Shown: positions 47,650 to 59,975, counted from the stretch's first letter. The stretch: 64,000 nt of DNA from Prostheceraeus crozeri (GCA_907163375.1 CAJQUW010015353.1:105449-169448), one strand, 5' to 3'. Notes: generated by a model not told the origin, from the sequence alone. Made by a program: numbers and translations.

Positions 47650-48215
47650 TGGTCAGCTTCCATCTATAAATTGCATCGCTAACGTGTACTATAAATCAGT
47701 GGCGTCGCGTGCTACCAGACCATAGGCTTCACTCGGCATTGGAATACTATTTCTATACCAAACACTTTTATGTCACAACATTAATTTTCATGAATCTAAA
47801 TGAATTTTCAATGATAACATCCCGAACATTATTTAAGGCCAAGTGATGTGCACATGAGAAGTGATTGCTCATGTCGCTTAACCGCATTACTCAAGGAGCT
47901 GAGACCACATTATCTCGAGAAAAAGGAGGCAAGGCCAACAGTTTCTTGCGTTTCTCATGGCCGGTCAGCCACTCACATGTTTGAAATTTTGATACATTAA
48001 AATGTCTTGTGTAGTGCTTCTTATTTCTTTCTCAGTGACTACTTCCATTTTATATCAGGTGTTGACCTACCTTGCTTGACGACTGTCATCTCTTCAGTAT
48101 ATTCTCTTCGGACGAAAGGCGTGGTTATGATCTCATCTGCAGCACTAAACATAGCGTCAACATCAATCACGTAAAAACAAATGATGGAATACTACCGAAT
48201 CTGGGTGTTCGAGTC
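47650..48215 (+). repeat. Internal part of unnamed repeat, copy 2
   Basis: Direct counterpart of 15,220-16,020 (see that entry). A short frame overlaps 48,072-48,320 but reads differently from copy 1, so coding is unlikely. Confidence 0.65.
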
Positions 48216-49279
48216 AGATGCATTACTCTGCATTCATTGGAGAGCTCTCATCATCTGATCACAGTCTTGTCTGAACGTCAGCCATCTGCTACTGTTGACG
48301 TACTGTCCTCTCACACATGAAGCGAAGCCAGGAACAATTGGGTTGCGCTTCTTACTATATTTAGGCACCGCGCCTCGATCAAGAATTGTGTAGAATTTCA
48401 TTGCATAAATTGGAGAAGGCAAAGCATTATGTCTATCGGGAAAGCTCCTATTGGCGCGTGGCGCGGGCGCTTACTGCCTCACACGTACACAACTCTCTTT
48501 CGCTGTCTGAACATCAATGCGCCGTCTGAACACACGACTAGCTTGTGTGTCTGATTGTTCGAAGAAAACAGCTGTGATTCGAGCACGTGCTGCAAAACTG
48601 TTCAATGAGGTTGAGCGTCTGATTTTGAGACGGAAAGCTGTGTACAGCAGATCACGAGAAGTTATCGAATTTAAATGAATGATGACACTTTTCATTTTTA
48701 TAATTGTTGGTAAATTATTTTTGAGTATGCGTCGAAGGCCTCGCAGTGCTGAGAAGACGCCACTGCTATAAATACTTCAGAACATCTTCATATTTTATCT
48801 ACAAGATTCGATATTTTGGTTGACTATCTGCTATTTTTGGCACAACTATCTTGTTGATGAGTTGAGATTTTAAGCTTATAAACGAATTGCTGTTTCACAT
48901 ATTCATGAATAGAGAAATGCTTTTAAGTCTGTCTTTATCATTTGATTGCTTTGATCGATATTATCATGGCTTCGTACCAACAATGTAAGGGATGAAAGTG
49001 AAGCAGTTTACTACTGAGAATAATGCATAAACGCATGATTTAAAAGTATATGATATTAAGTCCTGTTTGGTCCTTGAACGCTGAATAAAACATTTGAGAG
49101 AATTCGCTATGGGGTGCTGCGAAGGCGTAAAATAAATTGTATCTGACTAAACTTGATACTTGCCAAACTTAACTCCAATCTGCGACGAGGAGATGCTTCA
49201 CATTTTGAGATCCGATCTACGAAGCACCGAAGATATTTTTCTGACACTTCCGAAAATAAGTCACAGAAGCTTTTCTCTG

Positions 49280-49563
49280 CTCTTAGTCGTCCGGAACTTG
49301 CAACTCTTCAACACACGATCTATCTGCATGAGTTCAACAGGCGAACAAGGCCGAAAATGATACTTCTCAATACTTAAAACTTTTCATTTATTCAGAATAG
49401 GCATATAAATCTAATTTTCAACAACTTCAATCAGCTTCTCATTGGATTTGCATTTGCTATTCTTTGATCATATCTGACATGAAAGTTAAACAAGGTAGAG
49501 CTTGACAAAGTCTCATTTTCGGCCTCAAACTCTGCAGAAACCTGTGCTGGAGACGGTGGACTA
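49280..49563. repeat. Direct and reversed arm pieces at the right end of copy 2
   Basis: 49,280-49,372 carries gtccgg...gagttcaacaggcgaacaaggccgaaaatga in direct orientation. 49,434-49,563 carries the complement (tctcattggattt to ctctgcagaaacc to ggacta). They face each other across about 60 bases. Confidence 0.65.
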
Positions 49564-49930
49564 CCAAGCAATCGTCGCAAGTGTTTCCCTTCATAGAACT
49601 GCATAGAACCATGAAGGGCACACAACAAATTTTGTTGTAAATTTATTTCTTTAATATCATTATTTTAAAAATGCGCACTACTTATTAATGAACAGCTAAG
49701 TAGAGCGCATTTCCAAACTTAACTCTCAAAGTTCCTTGTCTCCGTTAACAATTTATTACACCCTAAGCATTCATGGAGTTTTCTTGTTATTATCTTACCT
49801 TGGTGAAAGCAAAAGATTGAACGGAAAAAATCTTGTCTTTATAGTGACTATATTCATAAACATTCGTGCAACTTAATATAGAAAATAACTATGTATCGGA
49901 AATAGGGATTTTGGAAGCTTTCAATTTTGG
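49564..49930. other. Spacer
   Basis: Nothing recognised. Confidence 0.4.
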
Positions 49931-50110
49931 AAGCTCTCAAATCCGATGAATTTTCAGTTTTAAAAGCGCTGCGCTCCTTCATGTAAAGGAGCTGCACTGG
50001 ATGCTCTCAAATCTGTTGCATTCTTTGATTTGAAGCGCTGCGCTCAATTGGTCTTAAGGAGCTGACCTGGAAGTTATAAATTCCAATGCACTATTCGGTT
50101 AGAGACGACC
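49931..50110. repeat. 70-bp tandem repeat, two and a half units
   Basis: Units start at 49,931 (aagctctcaaatc), 50,001 (atgctctcaaatc) and 50,071 (partial). Each holds aagcgctgcgctc and aaggagctg...ctgg. Divergence between units is moderate. Confidence 0.8.
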
Positions 50111-51249
50111 CGCAGTCGTTCCGGCGGCCATCGACTTCGTTTCATTCGTCGACTCTAGGTGCTCCCTATGAGCCAGAAAATGCATATTTCGAAAGATCTA
50201 GACGGAAAATGTCTCTAATTGCCACCTAAACCACCGCATGACTGCATTAATGTTGGCAATCGCCACATGTTTCGCATTCATAATTATGACATTGTCGGCA
50301 TTACATGGACAGGACGCGTTGAATTGTGCAAGCGCGTTGTTTGAGAGTGTCTGCAAGAGTTGAAATGATTATAAATTTCATAGTTGACAGCCTGCTGTCC
50401 TCAACTTTCCCCACTGTTTTGAAATAATTCTCATGATTGAGATATTTTAAATAACTCGCTTTTATGATTGCTTTTTTACGCATTTTCGAAATACATCCTG
50501 TATAAAATCATGATTTGTAGTTTATAATACACAGGCACAGTTATCACAGATATGTAAAGGATACCCAACATCTCCTTCAATATACCCTTTATTTTGCTTT
50601 AGTTCATTGGCATGAAAAGGGTAACCAGTATCTTCTATAATCCTTTACGTACTGCAAGGTCAGATATGAAAGGTGTAGTCTGCCCACTAATAAGTGAGTA
50701 GGGCCGAGTAGGGTGCTTCCTTCGTTCGTGAGAGGCGTCGCCAGTTTCGTCAGGCATCAAAAATTGGGCAAAGAAGAAAAGCTCCAAAAGTATTTCCGTA
50801 ATGAAATTAGCAAAAAAATATAATGATCGTTTAACTCTGCAATTACATTGAATCGCAAAGCAATTATTAGGCAAAATTGTGAAATTACAACAACAAGGGT
50901 ATACAATGGAAAAGTTTCCATTCATTTAATACTTCAAAGCACTTCAAACAAATTCCCACCCTGACTGTGACACAACCTCACGCGATGTTGAAAGCTTCTG
51001 AAGGAATGTGTGTGCATTTGAAGAGCATGACTCCTATTTCATAAACATTTCTTGCATTCATGTTTCCCGATTAAAATGTGTTTCATTGCGAGGAAAAACT
51101 TTGTATCTGAGATAGCTCGAAAACCAGTTTGGTCAGGCGATCGTGCCGGCCATTCATTAGTTCCACACTTATCGATCCAATGGCCAGGCAATTGACGAAG
51201 ACCAATAAAAGTCCATTCAAGCCTTCACATCATAGCATTCTATCAAGGT
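50111..51249. other. Spacer
   Basis: A 96-codon reverse frame at 50,635-50,925 is cysteine- and phenylalanine-rich and has no motif. Nothing else. Confidence 0.4.
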
Positions 51250-51289
51250 TGCCGGGCATAAATAGGAAATTCCCAATTTATGCCCGCCA
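51250..51289. repeat. 40-bp near-perfect palindrome
   Basis: ttgccgggcataaat and atttatgcccgccaa flank an aggaaattccca centre. The half word atttatgccc recurs just after, at about 51,330, and its complement gggcataaat at about 51,870. Confidence 0.8.
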
Positions 51290-51390
51290 ATTTCAATGTA
51301 TTTTTTCAATGTATTTCCCATTTATGCCCTCCGTTTTCATATATCTATCTTAAACATGGTCATTTCAATGCTATTACTTTTTTTCAAAGC

Positions 51391-51646
51391 AGATAACGAA
51401 CAGCTTGTATATTTACAATTTGAGGAATTTACAAAATTTTGTATAAAACATGAAGTTAATCAGACAAGAGAAATGTTTCGACAACAAGCAAGGAAGGGAA
51501 AAAAATTAGTCTCCGCGATGAAAAAATGTAGGGATACCATGAGCATCATCCAAACCAAGGTCACTTCTCCATCCAATGTGGGAACCTCGCAAGCACTGAC
51601 TTGGGGCTCTTATCAAGGCGAACTTAATTTTCCTGTGGACGAATGA
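51391..51646 (+). CDS. Possible exon, unknown charged helical protein
   Basis: A plus-strand frame begins after a pyrimidine run and AG (tttttttcaaagcag), which would make a fair 3' splice site, and reads NEQLVYLQFEEFTKFCIK, then EMFRQQARKGKKLVSAMKK, then CRDTMSIIQTKV to a stop at 51,646. The composition (many K, R, E and Q, few repeats) is more protein-like than other frames here. I recognise no family and no partner exon, so it may be chance or a fragment of an old element. Confidence 0.2.
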
Positions 51647-53340
51647 ACGAATGTTCTGATAATTTCCGCCCCATTTGTTTTCAAGTCTTTGAGTTCGCAA
51701 TTCTAAAAAGGATTTTGCTTGTAACTCAAAAGCTCCGTCGCACGAGAATATTAGCGGAAAATTTTAATGTCATTTCAATGCTATTACTCATTTATCGACA
51801 TCTGTGGACCACTTCACAAGTGTTTTTAGTCCATGATAGTTCAGGCAGAAATTATAGCTACCTGTCGTCGGGCATAAATTCGAACACATCCTCGTGCGCC
51901 GCGCACCTCGGATATCTTCCAATTCATGCCTCGACCATAGAAATTAACAATGCCATAGAAAGTCCTAGAATGGAAATTGCATGAAAATTATGGCACACAC
52001 CGGGGAACTTAGTTGGGGCAAAACGCAAATTTGCGGGCTGGCTTTCTTGTTTTCTGATTGGCATTCATATTTACCAAGCCAATTTGTGATCTGGATTGTT
52101 GCCCAGTGTCCAAAGATCATGTGCACAAAAGCAATAATGAATTTACAAAATACTGCGGCGACAGGATGACAAAGAAGGAAATCCTTTAAAACGTTCTGTA
52201 CGTTCATCATTTTGCAATGTCGCTCCTATAATCTATCAAGACTATAATCAGACACATATGCAACTTGTAATGTCGATTTACAGAACATATATTACTCCAG
52301 CTTGAAATCAGAGGCCAAGAGATCTTAGAGTATTCATTTTACTTTAAAGGGCTTCCCCGTTCATTATATTTGAACAATTTCAAAATATTTACATGCTTTC
52401 AAACATCAGCTTCCAAAATATCATCAAACTATATCACATAAGTCATTCAATAATTAATTGAAGATTTCCAGCGACATTCTATTTATCTGAGAAATGATTG
52501 TAGGTAAAGAAGCTTTCAATGTGCTTATTCCAGAAAAGTGCTAGGTTTCTTAACTACTTGAAGGAGAAATTATCCAATAAATGGAAATTTTATCTGTGCA
52601 TTCTTGAGATGTTATTACAACCAGTACACCGACCACTTTCAATTGTGACTCTGTGAACCAAATTTTAATTCGTATTCTAGTGTTGAAAACTTGGATGATA
52701 GTTGTCAATGGATGCTACAAATAGACACGGTTATATTAATCCATGGAATAGTTCACAGCCTATTTCACATGAAACAATGCCACCATCTCACTTCATTAAT
52801 TCTCTTCATTCCGAGAAAATCCTGTAATTTGCTGTCAACAACTTCCCACAAAACAACTTGGCAAATAGCTTGACTATGATGCAATGTTTTAGATCGAATC
52901 TGATCTATGTACAAACCACAGATTTTCCATGTGCCATCACTGCCCCCCATATATTGGCAAGATATCAAACTTCCATTCTAGTGTACTATTATCTACTTCT
53001 TATGCCCTCGACAGATGGCTGTAACTCTAAAAAATGTTCAATATTTCGGCGTGCGCCTTAATCATGAACTATGAAAAGAAAGAGCATAAAGTAGGCAAAA
53101 GCCTAAAATACAAAATTCAAGTGTAAAAGTTGTCATAGATTAATTTAACAAAAGTGCTAAACGTGTGGGAATGCATAAAAGACCACATAGAAATGTTGCA
53201 AGGTCATAGATGTAAAAAATCACCGCTTTACCCGCAGAGAAATAAAAAAAATAAAAACTCCCACAGTATATTAAATATAAGCAAATTGTTTGTTGATTTC
53301 TGGGCTTAATTGCCGGCTACTGTTCATCTTAAAGTTTTTA
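51647..53340. other. AT-rich spacer
   Basis: The word tcatttcaatgctattact at 51,772 repeats one at 51,360. Chance frames only otherwise. Confidence 0.4.
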
Positions 53341-53356
53341 CCCCCCCCCCCCCCCC
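53341..53356. repeat. Poly-C tract (16)
   Basis: C run about 210 bases before a T/G-rich stretch, the same pairing as near 33.9 kb. Confidence 0.9.
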
Positions 53357-53564
53357 TGTGTGAATCAACAAAACCAGCTCTTAGAACTGAAAAGGAAATG
53401 TCAGTAAACGATGGGGTAGAAATAAAATGAATATTACTGACTTTAGTAAACGATAAATGAATACTAATAATGCTCTTTCTTTTCATATAGTTCATGATTC
53501 AGACCACTAGGCACATGCCGAAATATTAGAACATTTTTATTGAAAATAAACTTTTAGTGCTGGC

Positions 53565-53890
53565 TTGTCAATTTTTTGTTTTTTTTTTTATTTTGTTTAT
53601 TGTTTATAATGAAGTGTTTTTTTTTATGGTAATTGAGTTTTTATTTGGGGGTTGTGGTGGGTGGTATGGGTTTTGTTTAAGTTTGGGGAGGTGTAGTTAG
53701 TTGTTGGGAAGGACTAATTGTTGTTTGGCTAGGTTATTGGGTGTTTTTTTTTTTTTTTTTGGTTTTTATTTTTTTGTTTTGTTTTTTTTTTTATGGCGTC
53801 TAGATAATTTTTTCTTTTTGTAGTGTGTTTTTTGTAATGTTGTTTTTAGTACTTATTTTTTTTTATTTTTTTAAAATAGAAGTTTTATGG
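53565..53890. repeat. T/G-rich low-complexity stretch, probable sequence noise
   Basis: The plus strand is nearly all T and G (ttttgtttattgtttat, gggggttgtggtggg, long T runs). It resembles 33,795-34,210. Poor consensus is the simplest reading. Confidence 0.65.
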
Positions 53891-53981
53891 TAAGTTGATG
53901 AATAAATTATTTTTAATTAATTAGTATAGGTATTTCAGAGGGCGAAGTTGGTATGATGTCTTGAACGAAAAAGACATAAGA

Positions 53982-54003
53982 AGATATATATATATATATA
54001 TAT
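53982..54003. repeat. (TA)n microsatellite
   Basis: Eleven TA units in a row directly before the transposase scrap. Confidence 0.9.
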
Positions 54004-54215
54004 GTTTCTCGTCGGGGGCACAAACAATTGCGTCGGATTGGAAGTAATCTTACCCCACAAAGCTCACACCAATGGCGCACCCAAATCTAGCCAGGCAATA
54101 AGTTCGTTCAATCCATCTTGCATTGAAGTTATAAAGTGGTGGAGCGCCATCTTGCTGGAAGGAAGGACTTATCTTCCTGTCGTCAACAGGAACAACTTTG
54201 GTCCAGTGAGGTAGT
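54004..54215 (-). pseudogene. Tc1/mariner-type transposase scrap
   Basis: The reverse strand near 54,165-54,080 reads QQDGAPPLYNFNARWIERT, which fits the Q-Q-D-G-A-P-x-H box with the second catalytic Asp and the following W/L-N-E helix of Tc1/mariner relatives like the one at 38.6-39.1 kb. Words after it (FGCAIG) could be the G-R-G-x-I stretch, but the last catalytic box is not readable. Only about 60 residues are seen, so confidence is low to moderate. A G run and GC-rich sequence follow on the other side (54,220-54,300). Confidence 0.4.
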
Positions 54216-57200
54216 CCTACGGGGGGGGGGGTGCCTGCAGATAACTAAACCTGCTACTTTTTTTGAGAATCTCATTCCGGAGAGGGCGGCGGTTGGGCAG
54301 GCTACCCCCAATTTTGAGCGGTTTATTGAACCTAACCTTTATAAAAATGAGAACCGTCTAGGCACCGTCTTAAAATTTCTACTCATACACAATTTTTAAA
54401 ATCATATCAACGGTTGTGTATCTGTCTGGTATGATGAGCAGTAGGGTATGAAGGGTACACTCCAATCACAACCGGAAGACCGCTATATTTTTGTTTTTGG
54501 TTCCGGTTTAATATTTTGGTTTTGTTTTTTTTATTTCGTATTATTTACGACTGTGAATCGGGTTGGCATGGCATTATGAGTGGTAATGGCCATTGTACCA
54601 AATTATTGGGAATGCGCTCGGTGCATGAAATCTTATCAATGTATGTAAAAAGTAGCAAATAATATTTAATAAGTAATGCGAAACGAACTCACAGAACAAT
54701 CAAGTCATAAAAGTCAGGTTCTAATGTAAGGTAAGCAAATAAAATAACAGCACAAGTCTAGAATTAAAATTTTAAAGCGACAGGACTTTTATAAAAGAGT
54801 GGAGATTAGAAAATTTCATTAGTGGGTCAACATTATCGGACTAAATAAAAAGAAATATTCTCGATTACGGCGTACATTCACTATTCGGGGATCCTCCTGT
54901 ATCACATCGAGCCACTGATCTATTACCTGTGCTCTTTGATGTATAGCAAAGCTGATCTTTCTTAGGATATGAGATATAACATCCGCATATCTTTCATTAT
55001 GTCTGCTTGCTATGAGGCATGGGCAAGGCGTTTGTGGAAAACTTGTTGTTTGTAACCCGGAATGCACCTGTTGTTGCATAAATAAGTGGAGTGAATGTAC
55101 TTTTCTCGACATTCAAGATTTGATCTTCATACTTTTTCTTTTTTTCTGTTTCGTGTTTGTAGCATTATTTGTTCCAATTTTTTATTTTCGCGTGTTGCTG
55201 AGTGAGGATTCGTAATTGCGTACATCAAAAAGTCTGTCATATTCCCCCATACACTTCTAGGTGATATATCTGATCTTGCCATATCATCATGATTTCCAGC
55301 TTGGACAATAGTGTCATTTTCCACTGGTTATAAAGCATGGCTCAGCTTGTACATCTTTGCATGCTTCGCTTATTAGCTGAATTTCAGCATTACGAACGAT
55401 GTTGTGGCGTAAAGATATTATCAATCTTCACTTTGTAAACGAATAGAATATTCTTACTTGATACAGAATATTCTTACATTCTTGATGATTGCAAACTGTG
55501 ATTCGATTTCTATGTCAACTAACGGGTGTTTGACTTCACTTCAGATTTTTTTCATGGGGAAAAAAGCCATATATATTAACATCGTTGGAACCATTGATCA
55601 TTGATCCAAGACTCAGTATCGTTTGGCATGGACGCGAACATGACTCATCCATCTATCGTGAATGCAGCCTCGTCTCGTGCGTGTTCCCCTGTGCCGTCGA
55701 TCTTTTCAGTCTTGCGTGTGTGAAAAGAAGACAGTGAACGATAGTAGGGGATGCTTAATGATAAAATGCGGGTATTCCAAATTGTGACTTTAGTTTGAAA
55801 TTTTGACAACAAGCAGCCTGTATTTACAGTTCTGCTCAAGTGGATCACTTCTTTGGTTCTTATTAGTCTTAGCCCTTAGGATGAATATATCTTGAATATC
55901 TTGACTCAAGATACAAAGTCAGATGGCTGTCGCTATCTACAGTAGTGCTATTCTATAGAGCTTTTAGACTCACTGCAGCCGCTAACACAGACCCAAAACC
56001 CGCAAACCATTAAACAGGTCGTTTCGTCTTCTGTCTGACTAGAAGGGACGAAGAGCATTGGAACAATGTAACGTAAATGAAATGGCACAATCTGCTGACT
56101 AAATACCATAGCAATCGAACAATGAGCAGCCAGTTCAGCATTAAACACACTCACCAACGCCAAATTGTGCGAAGTTTCAGTGACTGCTATCAATCGGATC
56201 GCACAGAAAAGAGACAAAAGCGCAGACGATGTCAAGTTCTACAGAGAAGTTTGTGAACGTTTTTTCGTGCGCCTGCTAACTTTTTTGATAATAATCGCAG
56301 GGGCCCTAAACCCAACATTATCGAGAAAACTTTTGCGCAATGATCTGAATTATTTGAATCTAGAAGGAATCGTGGCGATCGGAGCATTTTGAAGGAATTC
56401 AGAGAAATCGCGATCGACGCACGACTATTTTTCCTATCTCTGGTAAGGTATTTTAACAAAAATTTCTTTTTGCCCAGCTTTACTTAATAAGTTCCTGGAT
56501 GTGCCATCGTTTTGAATCAGTTTGCCCTTTTTTATCTTTTCTACTTCTAGCAAAGTGACACGATTAAACAATCTACTCTTTGACTGCAGCTCTTTCGTAC
56601 TTTCCGGAATCTAAACAGCAGATGCCTGCCTTCCTATAGCCAAATGTTTGCATTCTATGGAACAAAGACGATTGAAATGATATTTTGTGTATTTAATATT
56701 GACAACTGATCATTATAAATTGTTAGACCTACATGTACTGTTAGTGTCATTTCTCAATGCCATTAACTTGTAATTATCATACAATGATTTTAATGACTAT
56801 TCGCAAACTCACACTACTGTGATGATATGTTTCACAGGTATGCAGCTTTCAAGATAAGTCTGCCCTCACTCACAAAATTTTACAATGGGCCTGGACAGTA
56901 TTTCTTAATCTTTTAATGTGCATGCGTAGAAGAAATCGTAATGGTTGAAAGAATCGAATAGTTGATAATGGAAATGCTGCTGACCTTAAATTTAAGTGTC
57001 TATATTAGACTGAAGCTGTCCACTTTACCAGAGCAATTTAAGACCTTGTATCTGGGAAATTATGGCAATGAAACATCAAAACTAGTTTGGCGTGACATTG
57101 CTTTCGATTTAAGTACGTGGTGACTACTTTTGACGCTACCTCTACTTCCCTTCACGTAACTTCTTTCGTGGCTTGAAATTAAGCACTGCAACCACTCCAG

Positions 57201-58422
57201 CTAGACGATGTGTTTCTATTACAAAATTGTCACCTTAGTAAATACAATAGGTTTATGCTGAAGTGTGTATCATGGTTTTCCGAATACTTATAATGGATTT
57301 GTTTCATCAACTTATTTCAAGTACAGCATGTATCTGCAGGACCCAAGTATCTAAACGAAAATACTAGTAAAAGTTATAAATGTCATGTGGCCATTCAAAA
57401 TTCAGGAAAATGATTATCCAGAAATTACGTCAATATTTGCCTTAGTCTGGTAAGTCAGTTTTGATGCGAATGGAATACATGTACCGTATTTTGCAGACAT
57501 TCTAAATTTTCACATCCTAGTCTCAAATAGAGCATATCTCACATATTAATTATGCACACATTGTTTCTTCAAAACTGAGATACGATTATGGCAGGCCTGT
57601 ACATTTTTAATCAGCATGCTCATATTTACTCACATCAAGCACCAAAACTTTAATAAGTGGTTTGAATTATATAATTGTTCAATCATGAATAACGTTCATT
57701 CCCTTTATCTTGCATAGATACGAGTGTAAAACTGCAATTTTCTCACTAATGCTGTCATAATTAAAAGTTAAAACTCCTAAAGCTTTTGGGAATTAGTACA
57801 ATCACATCGTTGGTGTATGAGTATCTGTATGAAAATTTACTCACGCGCGTCATGACAAAGTGGAACACTTCCTGCCTTCTGAGCCACTTTTAGAACATTA
57901 TAATTCATGTTGATAGAGAACGGTATTCATTAAGTTAGTGTGCTTATCTCTGAGACTTTTCGTGATACAAATAGTTATAGGAGCAGACAGTCATGAAAGT
58001 CCTCACAATGACTTACATCACTGATGAATGAGTCGCGTTGGATACAGCGATTTGCGATTCACTCGGTGTATCTTGTTATATCTTGCCGATATCACTCTTT
58101 TTATCCTCCATAGCCGATACAAAATTGAGTTCGTAACTAAATCAGACAAGCTTCGCAAAACATGATGCCGAAAAAATATAATGGCTTCATTGATCAGAGA
58201 TTATCAAAATTTATAATGATCATAATTTGATTGCTATCAATTTAGCGATTGCTCAGTAACTGTATAGGACTCAAATATCAATTATAGGCTATAAATGATA
58301 TTCTGAACTGCAGCAGAAAACGCAAAGCAATAACCGCAAGGCACATACAAGCAAGCGTTGACAACACGTAGCACAAAATATGCATACGGAACGTTATGCC
58401 ATCATAAAATACAAAATACATG
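54216..58422. other. AT-rich spacer
   Basis: Reverse frames at 54,819-55,112 and 55,127-55,324 (IVQAGNHDDMARSDIS is the most protein-like word) and overlapping frames on both strands at 55,948-56,392 have no family I can name. The word agaatattcttac repeats at 55,445 and 55,467. No element ends. Confidence 0.35.
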
Positions 58423-59690
58423 TGAGTAGTAAGTAAAACTCCACTTCTGGATAGCGCAAGATGGCCGTCGTGGCTGACGTCCCCCCCCCTCTGGAACGGC
58501 AGTAGAGTTAGTGTCGAGGTCGGCCGCCGTGGTGCTTTGAGTCTGACGATCCCCCCCTCTGGAACGGCCCCCCAGAGTGTCCGTTGGTCGGCGCCGTGGT
58601 GCTTTGATGTCTGACGTCTCCCCCCTCTGGAACGACAGAGTGTCGTGGTTGTGCCGGCCAAGTGCGTCCGTCAGGTATCGCTGTGACGTCCCCCCCTTTC
58701 TGGTCGACCGTCGTATTATAGCGCGCCGCTGTGATGTGCTGTGAGTATTGGCGTGGTGTCCGGCTCAGGTTGTCTGTTGGTGTGCCGCCAGGTTGCGTGG
58801 TGTGACCGGCTCATTGGGAGGGTGATTGTCGTAGCTCACCTGATAAATACCTAATGACAGAGTGGTCTTTGTTATGGGAAAAATTTTGAAATTTTCCAAA
58901 GTTGGAATTCGACCGGACCAATCATACATAAACATTTTCCAATACAAATTCTCACGGACCTCCACCCCCCCGACAGCAACCTTCTAATCTTTGGTTCTAG
59001 TGATAGAGAACGGATTTTTGGTTCCTGACAGCTACTCATGTTGAAAGAGGAGAAAATTGCTCGACGACCATTTTTTTTGCCTGCGAGTCACGACCAGCCG
59101 TTCACACAAAGTTAGAGCTGTTACAAACATCAGGATTTTAGGTCGGAGCTCGGCTCACCGAAAAAATCCTACAGTGTCAGAGTGCTTGTATGGTTAAAAT
59201 TTTGAAATTCAAAGTGTTGATTCGACACTGGGCACTCATTCTACAAAACATTTTTCATCTAAATTTCACGGCCCCAATCACACCCCCCCCCCTACGGGAG
59301 TAGCTCGTCTTCGATCTTGCTTCTAGTGTCGGATATTGACGTGACAATAGCTCGTTTGAAGCTAAAGTTGAGAAAAAATTCAGTAGAAAAGAACGGCTGT
59401 ATTCATACACTTCTTCGTTAGGTGTGAGACAAGCCATGTTAAAGATTTGAGATTGACGAAAAACGACAGAGTTAGAATTCCCAGAGAAACAGCTCCGCGG
59501 CGAATGAAGTCACGGATAGGTAAACGAGGCCAGATTAGGAAGTCATGCTTGATGTTATTGTCCAATAGAGGAGAATACTTAGACCATGAGAATACGACAG
59601 CAGTTTCTTTCATGTTATAAAAGCGAGCCTTCAACAGTAGAATAGCATTCCATCGTGAATCCCGCAACGAGTGACGGGACGCGACAGTTT
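58423..59690 (-). repeat. Inverted copy of the left-edge block
   Basis: Read on the reverse strand, this repeats the 1-973 block. From its inner edge (tgagtagtaagtaaaact at 58,423) come four C-run units of the cgttccagag-G-run type at about 58,475, 58,543, 58,612 and 58,684, then a looser part. A diverged copy of the 324-bp unit follows at 59,254-59,480 (tttgcttct..., aatagctcgttt, agattgacgaaaaacgacag) and on towards 59,560. Two similar stretches at 58,850-58,965 and 59,172-59,275 show that the repeat period of about 320 continues. The copy is noisier than the left one. Confidence 0.75.
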
Positions 59691-59734
59691 CTCTTCTCAT
59701 CTACTAGTGCCCTAAGTTCTATTATCCAACTAAA

Positions 59735-59975
59735 ATGGTAAGTCACGAGATAACTTTCCGTCCTCCTCCCTAGGCTCCTCGCACAGCCTCCTTGAACGTA
59801 AAACATGCGATATCAATTCTTTTCTCATTTTCAGCGAGTCTACACCATCTCTAGCACTATAGGGACAAGAATGATGTCGGTCAAAAAACGTGTAGCAGAG
59901 GTTCGCTCACGAGCGAGATCATGCTACACGAGGCCAGACGGAAGGAAACAACCGAATGGTACATAATCCTACAAC
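59735..59975 (+). CDS. Candidate ATG-only exon plus second exon, unidentified small basic protein
   Basis: ATG at 59,735-59,737 is followed at once by GTAAGT, a full 5' splice consensus. A pyrimidine-rich tract with AG (ttttctcattttcag, ending 59,834) is a strong acceptor. The 97-base intron joins ATG to a frame reading RVYTISSTIGTRMMSVKKR and then VAEVRSRARSCYTRPDGRK to a stop near 59,969. A first exon holding only ATG is common in animal ribosomal-protein genes, and the product is basic, but I cannot match it to a family. The surrounding sequence looks error-rich, so the frame may be damaged or the match to splice signals may be chance. Confidence 0.25.

Larger units (their letters stand above)
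45628..49563 (+). mobile_element. Unnamed repeat, copy 2 (about 3.9 kb) with inverted arms and internal insertions
   Basis: The left arm begins tagtccggcagccag at 45,628. A reversed arm ends ggacta at 49,558-49,563, so the outer ends are complementary over tagtcc and again over tttctgcag and aggccgaaa. The internal part 47,650-48,215 matches copy 1. Compared with copy 1, this copy carries a 331-bp tandem duplication (45,680-46,350), an extra inverted arm (46,425-46,735), a 300-bp fold-back (46,734-47,035) and an extra direct arm piece (about 49,280-49,372). No transposase is seen. An alternative view is several separate insertions of a short repeat family; the shared internal part argues for one larger element. 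Confidence 0.5.

Noticed and set aside
51260-51275. kappaB-like word ggaaattccc inside the 40-bp palindrome
   Set aside because: It is part of a self-complementary sequence and no promoter is near; not evidence of a binding site.
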